The position numbers and the translations under genes were made by a program. From Balanoglossus misakiensis (lineage: Eukaryota > Hemichordata): a DNA stretch of 64,000 nt. Numbering within the stretch: position 1 is the first letter of the stretch; each line of letters opens with the position of its first letter. Under the pieces are notes generated by a model. The model worked only from the letters and a program-made list of their open reading frames with translations, searched no databases and was not told where the DNA came from. Location of the stretch: positions 11,346,001 through 11,410,000 of the forward strand of contig CM082596.2 of the NCBI GenBank assembly GCA_040954595.2, written 5' to 3'. Below, in pieces: positions 10,559 through 19,191 of this stretch.

Positions 10559-10939
10559 GTAAGATTGTGGTACTTGTTCAGTTTGCTGTGTGATGAAACT
10601 GAGGGGTATGTGTGTATGCATGTATGTGTTTACAACAGATTTTTAAGTCAGTGCGACTGGGGGTATGTGTGTGTGTGTGTATGTATGTATGTGTTTACAA
10701 CAGATTATCAACTCAGTGCGAGATCTTGCGAGACCCGGTTAGCCATGTGAGATCTCGCAGAGTCTTATGATATTCAGAAAATGGTTGATTAGAAATGACG
10801 TTTAATGTCCTCCAAAGAATTTTCTACATGCCTGTATACTTGTCTCAGAATTATGAAGTGAATCATCTCAAGTAATTTGTTATTTTAAATGACACTGTAT
10901 CACAAATACTTCACTAAAAACCTCATTTTCTTTGATCAG

Positions 10940-11140
10940 ATGAAATAAGTGAGGAGCCTGCACGCACATCCCATCTTCTGTGCCCTGCTGGACAATCGTG
11001 TTCAGATCCAATGTAAGATCCGCTTGACTGTGGCAATGGTGAATATGCTATGGAAGGCGACGGCACATGCACGCCTTGTCCAGCAGGATCCAAGTGTCCA
11101 ACCATGTCACCCGTAGTGGATGATTGTTCAACAGTTACTG
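10940..11140 (+). pseudogene. GCC2/GCC3-like exon 4 with one stop codon (unit A)
   Basis: Acceptor TGATCAG, donor GTAAGT. The phase-1 frame reads L-L-C-P-A-G-Q-S-C-S-D-P-M, then TAA at about 11014. It continues D-C-G-N-G-E-Y-A-M-E-G-D-G-T-C-T-P-C-P-A-G-S-K-C-P, a textbook GCC2/GCC3 repeat. A single stop is the only visible lesion, and all three copies share it. Unit C additionally lacks one GAT codon near the end, keeping frame. A long opposite-strand ORF over this exon is a shadow. Confidence 0.8.
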
Positions 11141-11355
11141 GTAAGTTGGGCTGCAAATCACTCTTGTGACTTCCCTGTGTTATAGCATGACATACACAGA
11201 AAATTAAACTGTTATGCTCATTGGAGTTGATATTGTGATGCACTTTGAAAAACACAATGATTCCACTGAAGAGGTATTGTACAGTAACACCGGTGATTAC
11301 GGACATCTCTCTAATAAGGGATCGTTGGACCAAACCAATCGTTCTTTGAATTTTT

Positions 11356-11462
11356 TCTGTGATAGGTTCATACTCGCTAGGTTCGGCCACGTCCTTCTGG
11401 TTATGAATGCACAACTACAAGTGTCACACAGTGCGCTACAGGGCAGTAAAGTGTTGAAGGAG
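11356..11462 (+). pseudogene. GCC2/GCC3-like exon 5 with one stop codon (unit A)
   Basis: The recognisable part is P-S-G-Y-E-C-T-T-T-S-V-T-Q-C-A-T-G-Q, then TAA, then S-V-E-G before donor GTAAGT at 11463. The family would have Tyr at the stop (TAA for TAT/TAC) and Cys before P-S-G (here CGT, Arg). The acceptor is uncertain: GATAG at 11351-11355 or GCTAG at 11376-11380. Confidence 0.6.
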
Positions 11463-11581
11463 GTAAGTCTTGAAATCTCTTTTCTTCTGGTCTCGATTTG
11501 AACATGGTTCCACAAGTTGTTTACATCACTTGTAGTTTTACATATTTTTTGAGTTCAACAGCTATGCTATACATGGTGTCC

Positions 11582-12573
11582 TGAGAAGTCGACCAGTATG
11601 AGAAGTCGGTATCGGCCAGTACGAGAAGTCGGCCTGTGGGAGAGAACCCTGGTACTTTGTGTTATATATAACTGTTTCACTACGAAATGTTTCCTTGATG
11701 TACAGGAGCTGAGATATTTGTACAAATAGCCGATGAATTTTAAAACTGTCTGTTCACTTTGCATGTACGTCACCGGGGTACGTCAACATCAGTCACCTGC
11801 ACTTCTTGCGCTGCGCCAGTAGTCAGTTCCTCGTCACGTTTGTTTGTTTGGTGTTGTCTCAAAGTATGCATATACACATACATCTTCTATGTATTTTAGT
11901 AGGCTTTGAAACAACTCCCTGTAAAGGGACAAAGTCTCTCTCTCGCTGCCCTTTTTCCATTAATAATATTTGATACAAGACACCATTTATTTATTCTAAA
12001 TGTGGATATATAGTGAATCAACGTTCAACCACACACAACTTCAATCCAACTTGTAGACACGAGAGTGAAAAACTTGCCAAAATGAATAATCGTTGTTTAC
12101 CATTTATTCATTTTGGCGGGATTTTTACACTCATATCCTACAAACGGGATGGAATTTGTCTGTAGTTGAATGTGGATTCTCAATATATCCACATGTAGAA
12201 TAATGTGAACGGTGTCTTGTATCAAACATAATTAATGGAAAAAGGTTCGCGCGAGAGAGACTTTGTCCCTTTAATCAGAAATGTCACAGGAATTTGGCGA
12301 ACAACCTAAGCTCCTTACGCGGATACGGGGCTGGGGAACCGGTACGGATGCCAGACGCCATTATTTGAAATGACGCCATTGTGTTGTCAAGAATTTGGGA
12401 AATCCGTCCAAATGAAAATATTTAGTGCAATTATATTTTATTAAGTGTTGTTATAAGTAATCTGGGTCATCACTGCACTATTCGGGTACAAGTTCAACAA
12501 CTGGCCGACTTCTCGTACTGGCCGACTTCTCATACGCGCGTACTGGCCGACTTCTAATCTGGCCGACTTCTCA
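11582..12573. mobile_element. Terminal-inverted-repeat DNA element with 17-bp subterminal repeats (unit A)
   Basis: The left end starts TGAGAAGTCGACCAG and the right end is the complement of TGAGAAGTCGGCCAG. Variants of TACGAGAAGTCGGCCAG occur about three times inside the left end (11582-11635) and four times, inverted, in the right end (12501-12573). No transposase ORF is seen, so it is non-autonomous. It sits in the intron between GCC-like exons 5 and 6. A second foldback element is nested inside. Target-site duplication is not obvious. Confidence 0.75.
11932..12273. mobile_element. Nested foldback/MITE element (unit A)
   Basis: Ends are TAAAGGGACAAAGTCTCTCT and its complement AGAGACTTTGTCCCTTTA. 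The arms continue imperfectly for about 100 bases (for example TTGATACAAGACACC at 11969 against GGTGTCTTGTATCAAA at 12213, and GTGGATATAT against ATATATCCAC). An inner pair, CCAAAATGAATAA and TTATTCATTTTGG type, lies near 12080 and 12106. No ORF. Ends in TA suggest a TA-target element; that is inference. Confidence 0.75.
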
Positions 12574-12758
12574 TGTATTCCTATACATTAGTGAAAATTG
12601 GGGAAACTGGTGTTTTTCAGACAACTTATGAAGTCCCTTTCGCAGTATTAACTCTAAAACAGCGGGTGATATTCCTTTTAAAATTTAACCAAATAAGCAT
12701 ACTTGAACTCTGTCATATCGGCAAAACACTCACTACACAAGCTGCTGTTATTCTACAG

Positions 12759-12975
12759 ACATGACATGTGCTGATTGCGGCGTAGGTAACTACTGTCCAG
12801 ATGGGTCAGACAGCCCCATTCCTTGTCCATCAAGTTATTATGCTGACACAGCCACAGATGTATCCTGTACCCCTTGCGATCCAGGCTGTCAGTGTGCAGC
12901 AACATCACCCACTTGCCTGCACATCAAGAACCTACTCTCTGGGACCATCAACAACATGTACTCCCCTTCTACCAG
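12759..12975 (+). CDS. GCC2/GCC3-like exon 6, intact (unit A)
   Basis: Acceptor TTCTACAG, donor GTTTGT (weak). Open phase-1 frame: M-T-C-A-D-C-G-V-G-N-Y-C-P-D-G, then P-C-P-S-S-Y-Y-A-D, then V-S-C-T-P-C-D-P-G-C-Q-C, then T-S-P-T-C and a Cys-poor end K-N-L-L-S-G-T-I-N. It has twelve cysteines in the GCC2/GCC3 style. The length of 217 nt leaves phase 2 at the 3' end, so the next exon (13796) joins it in a frame without the EGF cysteines. The donor or the neighbouring exon is therefore probably not as originally built. Confidence 0.75.
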
Positions 12976-13795
12976 GTTTGTAGTCGTCTTAGTCGTAAAA
13001 ACATATTTAAGGTGTTGCGCACCTCGAAATAAAGGGTCGTCTGATCATGTTTAAATTAATACTGATGATACTATGACTTCTAAACATTTAATCTATGGAA
13101 TAAAAATTGGGGGTCAACCATCTAGAGTTTTGAAAAAGCGCCCTTTATCTAGCACCTCTTTCAGATTTTGCCAGGCTCGTAGATTTTTGTAAAATGGCCT
13201 CAAAAATAAGAATTTTGGGAGGTTTGTCATATTTTTTCACCATTGTAGAATCTAAATGTTCTGAATTATTTTATTTTTAGCAATTTTGAGATTGATTCAT
13301 ATTCAGTATGATAATCGCATGTCAATACAACTGTTACATTAAAGGAAAAGTTCAAATCCGCCTAAAACCACATTGCATTGGTACCTAGTTAAGTTGTCCT
13401 CACTTCTGACGCAACATTTTGATGTGCAATGCACGTGTCTGTGAAATTGACGAATAAAAAAATTGTATACCAGTGCAAAATTAAAAACTCCCTGTGCAGC
13501 CATCTTGGCAACTGCATGCTGGGAAAAGTACTCGGATGATGACGAAAAAGTTTCGGGGTTCCGTGTAGTGCTACCCCGGAATACACTGTTGGGTGCAGAC
13601 TACAACTATGGAAAAGAGATGCAGAATGTCATGTGATATAGTAGTGAAAACAAATACACGTTGGTTCACGTATTTCAGCTCTCAGCAATCAGGGTGCATT
13701 GAAAGGCCTTGATTGGTGTGATATTCACAATTGATTATTATAAATACTTACAGTTGTATACTGTTTTATTTTGTAAATATTGTGTACATTTGCAG
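12976..13795 (+). other. Intronic sequence with STAF/YY1-like words
   Basis: No exon or mobile-element protein found. GCCATCTTG (13499-13507, YY1-like) is followed by GCATGCTGGGAAAAGT (13514-13529), whose complement resembles a ZNF143/STAF core (CCCAGCATGC). Confidence 0.45.
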
Positions 13796-13925
13796 CAATG
13801 AATCCGTGCGAACACAAACCTTAACCCATGCCGGAATGCTGGTACTTGCCAAGCAATCCAGGGATCTTGTACAGGCGTCACATGTCAATGTGCTGGCTGC
13901 TACCTGGGCTTCACATGTGAAACAC
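13796..13925 (+). pseudogene. EGF-like exon 3 with 7-bp insertion (unit A)
   Basis: Acceptor TTTGCAG, donor GTGAGT. N-P-C-R-N-A-G-T-C-Q-A-I-Q-G-S-C and then C-Q-C-A-G-C-Y-L-G-F-T-C-E-T match the array pattern exactly. The exon is 130 bp, 7 over the 123-bp template; the extra bases lie between Cys 1 (TGC at 13805) and Cys 2 and shift the frame. B and C share the insertion. Confidence 0.8.
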
Positions 13926-14009
13926 GTGAGTACAGTACTTTGTCATTTATTAAAAAATCTAAGTGCTGAGGTACATTGTAGTAATAATAGCAGGTGTAGT
14001 CATTATCAT

Positions 14010-14032
14010 CATCATCATCATCATCATCTTAA
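14010..14032 (+). repeat. ATC trinucleotide microsatellite
   Basis: A run of about seven ATC repeats between EGF exons 3 and 4, also in B and C. Confidence 0.8.
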
Positions 14033-14161
14033 AGTCAGTCATATGATCGGTAATAAAAACAGTAAAATCACCAGTATAAAAACATAACAGAGAAATAATG
14101 AACGTGTACTGGTGTTACCATAGGTAAGTGTTGTATAAAATTTTGAATTCCTGTCTTCCAG

Positions 14162-14284
14162 TTCCTAATCCATGCTTCACTAGTCCTTGTCTCAATGGAG
14201 GTACCTGCCAACAACAGGCAAATTCTTGTACTGCCACCATTGGCATGTGCACAGAGTGTTACTAGGGAACCAGGTGTGAGACAA
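14162..14284 (+). pseudogene. EGF-like exon 4 with TAG stop (unit A)
   Basis: Exactly 123 bp, acceptor TTCCAG, donor GTAAGT, phase 1-1. It reads P-N-P-C-F-T-S-P-C-L-N-G-G-T-C and on to C-T-E-C-Y, then TAG at about 14262, then G-T-R-C-E-T. The fifth cysteine of the pattern is Gly (GGC). There are no indels; the single TAG is the disabling change and is present in A, B and C. Confidence 0.82.
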
Positions 14285-14377
14285 GTAAGTTTGAATCTAT
14301 AGCAGTTAATAATGATAATTATCATTTTTTTTATTATGATTTAAACTTCACTGATGTTGTACAAACACAAAAATAGA

Positions 14378-14410
<33 letters not shown>

Positions 14411-14870
14411 TTATTTGTATAGCGTCAGTATCCACAAAAAATGTGATCAATGATGCTTAAAGCAAAAGTACAATACAACAAATGGCTAAAAAACAGATTT
14501 AAAAAGTAAAGTTTTAACATTTGATTTAAAAACAGATAAGTCTGGTGCCTGGCGAATGGTGAGTGGAAGATTATTCCAAAGAATTGGAGCAGCAACAGTA
14601 AAAGCACGATCACCATAACTCTTGGTGCGTGATCGAACAGGGCAGAGTTTGAACTGATCATCTGACCTTAAATTGCGACACGGAACATATAGATTAGTCA
14701 TGCTAGAAAGATAGATTGGACCAAGTTTATGAATGGATTTAAAAATGAGAACTAACATCTTAAAAACAATACGCTCTGTAACAGGTAGCCAGTGCAACTG
14801 ATACAAAATTGGAGTGATGTGACAGGTGATTTTTGAACGAGTAACAATTAGAAAGGGATAGCAGCTTAGC
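14378..14870 (-). mobile_element. 5'-truncated CR1/L2-like non-LTR retrotransposon (unit A)
   Basis: Minus-strand insertion with an (ATT)n tail (plus AAT repeats, 14378-14410). ORF 14806-14486 encodes only the end of the RT protein: LHWLPVTERIVFKML, then YVPCRNLRS, SRTKSYGDRAF, LWNNLPLTIRQAP and FKSNVKTLLF. Reading extends a little upstream (I-V-T-R-S-K) and then loses similarity near 14850-14870. It differs from the 6236-8880 element in tail sequence and protein. AAT repeat number varies among units. Confidence 0.85.
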
Positions 14871-15078
14871 TCTATTCCGTTTCCAAAGTGTTTGTTCTTT
14901 TAAACTACCTGTGCATTTTTTTTATTTATTCTGATTATGCTAATATGCTAATTTGTTGGTTTGTCACATCACAATTTTTGTAGGAAACTCACCCCTGGGA
15001 ATTTTTTTCAGTCACTTACATACATTCATAATCACATGACATTGATGATCATGGAAAATTTGACCCTTTTCCTTGTAG

Positions 15079-15190
15079 GACTCAACCAGTGTCCACCAAA
15101 TCCGTGCCATCTGTCAACCGGCTCGAAATTCCTGCTTTGATCTCACCTGCATATGTACTGGTTGCTACAAAGGTGATAGGTGTGAGATAT
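15079..15190 (+). pseudogene. EGF-like exon 5 with 11-bp deletion (unit A)
   Basis: Acceptor TTGTAG, donor GTAAGT. L-N-Q-C-P-P-N-P-C is followed, in another frame, by I-C-Q-P-A-R-N-S-C-F-D-L-T-C-I-C-T-G-C-Y-K-G-D-R-C-E-I. At 112 bp it is 11 short of 123; the missing bases fall between Cys 2 and Cys 3. It is the same in B and C. Confidence 0.82.
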
Positions 15191-16356
15191 GTAAGTATAC
15201 AGCGCAGTCTCTTTTACCTTTTGTCTCTGATGCATTCAAATACTGCATGTTTCCTGAGCATAGGTGTAGCCATCACCACAGCAGAGCTTGGAGAGTTCTT
15301 GACATCGAATGCAAGATTACACTCTTCCCAATCAAAATCACTTTCGTAGCGCATAATGTCTTGATTGTCTTAGTTCAAGAAACATTATGCGCGACTGGCC
15401 AATTTTACTGCCTTTTGTCAACGCACATCCACTATGGAAATTCTCACTCCAGGCCAGATAGTGTAAATTTGCATATGAGTCTACAGGTATGCTTGAAGTC
15501 AAGTCAAGCATTTGCAAGGAACCCTCCTCCAGTACACAGGTCTTTGATTTCATGAAGGGAAGCCCTTGCCTCACAGTCACTGCCACATGATCTATGGAGG
15601 TGTGAACAACTTGATACCAGCCTAATATAAGTTGTAGGCACAATCACTCCACACACCCTTGCCATAATTCTGCACAGCCTTGTGAAATACCCGGACTGTT
15701 AGACAAAAGATGCTTGTTTTGGACGCTGTCAGACTCAGAGGTGCCAAATTCCTGTTTAACTTGTCCAGATGTGTTCCATAAATGATCGCTGCGTTCAACC
15801 ACGTTGCACTTTTCTCGTCTTCTGCGAGATGTTCTAAGGTGTTTGTGACAACTTCACGCAAAACGCGAGACTTTGCGTTAGTTTATACACAGTTTATTTG
15901 CAAATTGGATTATTGGGATTTACCTGGAAATAATGTATGCAAAAGAACATCATTTCAAGAAAAAACTGGAGTTGCGCGTCCTTCTTTCTCTAGTGTCCAT
16001 GGTCAAACAAGTGAGTATATACTTTCAAGACACCCTGCAAACAAACAAGCAATCTTCATTCCGTAGATCTTTAAGCATATTTATGCATTGTAAATTTTGA
16101 TGTGAAACTTCAAATTTTATTGGTCTTGTTGCCAAACTTCTGAAGAAATGAGGATATTGTTTTGAAGGGTATTTTATCAGTAGATAACAAATACCATGGC
16201 CCTCCATGCAAATACCCACATGGTAAATTAAAACTGTTGCAGGTGTATTTGATTTCCACATATGGATTACATGTGGGATAATATTGGGTGCTGGCAGTTT
16301 CAGTAAATGAACTGCTCTATTGCTGAGATAACAATAGGTTGCACTTTTTATTGCAG
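15191..16356 (+). other. Intron with hairpin and unexplained minus-strand coding-like segment
   Basis: Contains an 11-bp inverted repeat GCGCATAATGT/ACATTATGCGC at 15349-15392 with an inner CTTGA/TCAAG stem. Two adjoining minus-strand open frames (15861-15622, 15643-15338) read as one broken protein-like segment of about 170 residues that I do not recognise (see next entry). The rest is AT-rich with nothing recognised. Confidence 0.45.
15338..15861 (-). other. Unrecognised minus-strand coding-like segment (unit A)
   Basis: Two open frames overlap by 22 bases: 79 residues (contains EHLAEDEKSATWLNAAI and VFHKAVQNYGKGVWSD) and 101 residues (contains HTSIDHVAVTVRQGLPF and NLHYLAWSENFHSG). Composition is protein-like, without low complexity, and less AT-rich than the surrounding intron. 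One frameshift would separate the two parts. No family is recognised; it may be an old pseudogene, a captured fragment inside a DNA transposon, or chance. Present in B (39924-40447) and C (58693-59216). Confidence 0.3.
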
Positions 16357-16479
16357 TCCAAGATCCATGCCAGCGAAACAGCTGTCTCAACGGGGCTGTA
16401 TGTAATGCAGTGGCCAACTCCTGCACGGCATATACCTGTGCCTGTACTGGTTGCTATGAGGGTAACCGTTGTGAAATAT
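16357..16479 (+). CDS. EGF-like exon 6, intact (unit A)
   Basis: 123 bp, acceptor TTGCAG, donor GTAAGT, phase 1-1. The open frame begins Q-D-P-C-Q-R-N-S-C-L-N-G-A-V-C and ends C-A-C-T-G-C-Y-E-G-N-R-C-E-I. All eight cysteines of the array pattern are present with exact spacing x4, x5, x6, x4, x1, x2, x5. It is the cleanest module of the set and has no visible lesion in any copy. Expected role: one extracellular EGF-type module within a repeat protein. Confidence 0.9.
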
Positions 16480-16871
16480 GTAAGTTTCTGACGTACCGTA
16501 AATGACAAACTTTTGGGCACTTTCTCTTCATAGCAATTGAATTGTGTGGTAACTTCTCATTTCTAAAATTTCCCCAAGAGAAAAGAAAGGAAAAGAAAAC
16601 AGAAATTTCATTTGTATGTCTGTGCAATTTAGGATAGGCACGAACTTGTGAGGAAGTGTACGAAGCTGGATGTTTTCATCACTCAAATATACAAGAGTTG
16701 CCTCTTGAAGACTAGTGTCTGTAGAGATAATTGTGCATGTGAGGTAATCTCTCCTAAGGTGGTGCACACATCTGAGTATTAAGTAAAAGAGACGTCCTTA
16801 ATTATCCTTACTATTTGGCTTGAAAAATCAATCTTTAATACTAGGTGTTCTGATTAGAGAGGTGTCCATGA
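16480..16871 (+). other. Intronic sequence, nothing recognised
   Basis: Contains a purine-rich stretch (about 16574-16602) and no supported exon. Confidence 0.45.
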
Positions 16872-16922
16872 GGTGACTACACCTGTTACTGCCAGTAGTG
16901 TTGGACTGGGGCCATCTGTGCC
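16872..16922 (+). pseudogene. EGF-like half-exon relic (unit A)
   Basis: G-D-Y-T-C-Y-C-Q, then TAG, then C-W-T-G-A-I-C-A before GTAGGT. This is the second half of the array's EGF module (Y-T-C-x-C-x2-C-x-T-G-x2-C). No first half or acceptor is visible upstream. Unit B (41458-41508) has TTC for the second TAC; unit C (60227-60277) is like A. Confidence 0.65.
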
Positions 16923-17318
16923 GTAGGTGTGTCGAATTACTGTTTTATGACACAGCGTGGTATATAAACCCTCATTTTTGGTATTCTCAATGTGATAGAT
17001 GGACCCATACACCAATAAATGGGGTGGAAGCATTACAAAGTTTCATCCTTTCAAAATTTGCTGATGTAGGGTCAAAATTGAGTGTGAGGTGCACGTTAAA
17101 AAGGAAAGCCTTCTGTATCATGTTGATGGCACATTTTTTAATTTTTCAAGATTCTTACAGAAAAATCCTAGCAGCATTATGTTATTTTAAATGTACAGGT
17201 TTGAAACAAGGAATGAAGACATTGCTCACATATATAATTTAAACAAAATGAACATCACAAGTACATGTACAAGTTTTTGACAAGCAGGTCATTGATACTT
17301 TCATTTTTGTTTTGGCAG
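16923..17318 (+). other. Intronic sequence, nothing recognised
   Basis: A 114-residue plus-strand open frame crosses this stretch from 16898 but lacks family resemblance and begins inside the relic exon; I regard it as chance. Confidence 0.4.
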
Positions 17319-17440
17319 CCATTGATCAGTTATACTCTATGCCTTGTCAAAATGTGGTGGCACATGCGTTGCGTGAGACGGCTGTTTCCTGTTTGACTGT
17401 ATGTGTACCGAATGCTTCACTGGTGCCACATGTACAATGC
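17319..17440 (+). pseudogene. EGF-like exon 7, frameshift and stop (unit A)
   Basis: Acceptor TTGGCAG, donor GTAAGT. It starts I-D-Q, with Leu (TTA) where Cys 1 is expected. Two extra bases (GT at 17354-17355) shift the frame; the next frame gives G-G-T-C-V-A, a TGA stop, then D-G-C-F-L-F-D-C-M-C-T-E-C-F-T-G-A-T-C-T-M. In unit C the last cysteine is also lost (TAT). Confidence 0.78.
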
Positions 17441-17735
17441 GTAAGTACAAACCAATATTATTTTATTCAATGCAAAACACTTGTTATGTATTATATAATA
17501 TAAATACGGTACACGTATTAAAGCCCTGGTAACTCAAACTTTGGGCTAGCTTAATGTTATCACTATTTTTGTTTTCGGTTGCAACTGTGGTTTCTTGTCA
17601 CACTCTAAAGGATTTGACAGCATTTGGTTTTTCAAAACAGCCCTTTGGTTGTTGTCATGTATACATGTACATGACTGTGGAGTGTAGTTTGTAGATTCTG
17701 TAATTTTGACAATATCTTGACTGCACATCCCACAG

Positions 17736-17858
17736 CTGTCAACCAGTGTCAACCCATCCAGTGTCGGAATGGTGGAAACTGTGTGCTGACGCCCAATTGG
17801 TGTACTGAATTCACATGCTCCTGTACAAGCTGTTACTCCGGCGATTTATGTCAGACAT
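17736..17858 (+). CDS. EGF-like exon 8, intact (unit A)
   Basis: 123 bp, acceptor CCACAG, donor GTGAGT, phase 1-1. V-N-Q-C-Q-P-I-Q-C-R-N-G-G-N-C at the start and C-S-C-T-S-C-Y-S-G-D-L-C-Q-T at the end; eight cysteines with exact template spacing. The frame is open in A, B and C. Intron 3' of it (17859-18242) holds nothing recognised. Confidence 0.9.
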
Positions 17859-18242
17859 GTGAGTGATTTTAAATTTCAGATGAAGAGGAACATAATAACA
17901 TAACACATAATCGGCTTGCAGTTGGTTTCTTCCAACCTGTATCAAACAGTGAATAACGACACAATTTTGGGGAAATTTATTAAGAATGTGTGTGCCATAA
18001 AAGGGGATTGTGTATTTGACCAAACAACAACCTGCACCGTATGGTACACTAAGACACTATTACACCTGTGTCAAAATTTCATTACTTTTCTTTTGTTGAA
18101 CATGGAAGAAATTTGTCACAGTGATGTTCTGTTGACCAACTGAGATTTTTACCACTCAACCCTGACTGCACAAATCTGTTTAAAGTATATGTAGTAAATA
18201 TTAACTGTACACAATTTATATCACTTTCTCTTCTGTGCACAG

Positions 18243-18360
18243 ATTTGAATCCGTGTCAGCCCAACCCTTGTCTAAACAGTGGATTCTGCCAGCAAGTGTC
18301 CTGCACCGAGTTCAGATGCCAGAGTCCGCGCTGTTTTGATCGGAACCACGTGCGCTGAAC
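18243..18360 (+). pseudogene. EGF-like exon 9, frameshifted near its end (unit A)
   Basis: Acceptor GTGCACAG, donor GTAAGC. L-N-P-C-Q-P-N-P-C-L-N-S-G-F-C-Q-Q-V-S-C-T-E-F is split by family criteria only late. Cys 6 is Ser (AGT), and an extra C in GATCGG moves the frame so that G-T-T-C-A-E is replaced by a short tail ending at TGA just before the donor. Length 118 fits 123 minus two codons between Cys 3 and 4 plus one base. It is retained with the same lesion in the three short units. Confidence 0.82.
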
Positions 18361-18804
18361 GTAAGCAAACCAGTGTCAGATTTCCCGCACAAAGTAGAAA
18401 TCGCTGGGCTTTGTCATTGATATTGTCTCAATAAAGTTGCCTGTGATTGTGCAGCTAACCAAGAGACTTATATGCACTACCGTAGCCATGATGAATATTT
18501 TCATTGACTCAAATGCTCATCAGTGTGTTGCTATTTTTCCAACCGTAAATTGAAACATCAGAAAGTTATGACATCAACTACCCCCACCCCCACCCCACCC
18601 CACCCCCAACTAGTAAATATTATAAGATGCTGTAATTATGATATAGATGGTAGCACCAAGCTTGGATCAAGTGGTCTTCATTATCCTTCACACATGAACA
18701 TGATCACACGGATGTGCAATCTTCTGACAGTCTGCTACAGATTTCACTTCCCACTCAAGTGTGTAAGACCCTAATGTGATACTTTTCATTTCTCTCACCC
18801 TTAG
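18361..18804 (+). other. Intron with C-rich tract
   Basis: Between EGF exons 9 and 10. At 18583-18608 it holds five clustered runs of four or five C separated by single A, able in principle to form a G-quadruplex on the minus strand. Otherwise nothing recognised. Confidence 0.6.
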
Positions 18805-18927
18805 CGATCAACCAGTGTCTTCTAAACCCATGTCTGAATAACGGAGTGTATCAGCCACTTCAAGGCTCCTGCTCAATCTACACCTGCAACTGTCCAACCT
18901 GCTACACTGGGCAAACATGTGTTACAT
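18805..18927 (+). CDS. EGF-like exon 10, open but lacking Cys 3 (unit A)
   Basis: 123 bp, acceptor CCTTAG, donor GTAAGT, phase 1-1. I-N-Q-C-L-L-N-P-C-L-N-N-G-V-Y, then G-S-C-S-I-Y-T-C-N-C-P-T-C-Y-T-G-Q-T-C-V-T. The third cysteine is Tyr (TAT), leaving seven. The frame is open in all six copies in the window (also 20314, 21819, 23324, 43391, 62160). Loss of Cys 3 would leave an unpaired cysteine. Confidence 0.85.
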
Positions 18928-19191
18928 GTAAGTCACAAGTTTTTAGGTCCCATTGGTATGTACCATGGTACCTTATGGGATTGGTTACGTCTGTATGTAT
19001 GGATGGATGGATGGATGGATGTTTGTTCAAATGAAGATGTCATTGCCAAAAATATGCAAATTAGCTGGGAAAATGTGAAATTGGTCAAAACTCAAAAACT
19101 GGACAACCACTGTTCATATTGATTTGAAAATTGGTATGCATTAACCTTATATCAACCTCATACAATCCTGTATGTTTTGAGCTAATATTAT
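18928..19191 (+). other. Intron with TGGA microsatellite leading to unit junction
   Basis: A TGGA run near 18998-19020 has one more repeat than in other copies. No gene. Confidence 0.7.

Larger units (their letters stand above)
1..19191 (+). repeat. Tandem macro-unit A (19,191 bp)
   Basis: First full copy of the tandem unit. The landmark at base 1 recurs at 19192, 20697, 22202, 23707, 43774 and 62543. It contains EGF exons, a GCC2/GCC3-like exon block and four mobile elements, all in the same order as in units B and C. Features private to this copy are a 393-bp tandem duplication (4621-5391), the longest C-tract (about 21 C at 5393) and one extra TGGA repeat near 19000. The start point is an arbitrary phase of the array, not a proven recombination point. 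Confidence 0.95.

Noticed and set aside
10923-11414. 163-residue minus-strand ORF overlapping GCC-like exons 4 and 5
   Set aside because: It is the antisense shadow of cysteine-rich exons that have splice sites and family motifs on the plus strand.
16898-17242. 114-residue plus ORF as a gene
   Set aside because: Begins inside an EGF relic, lacks family resemblance and lies in an intron.
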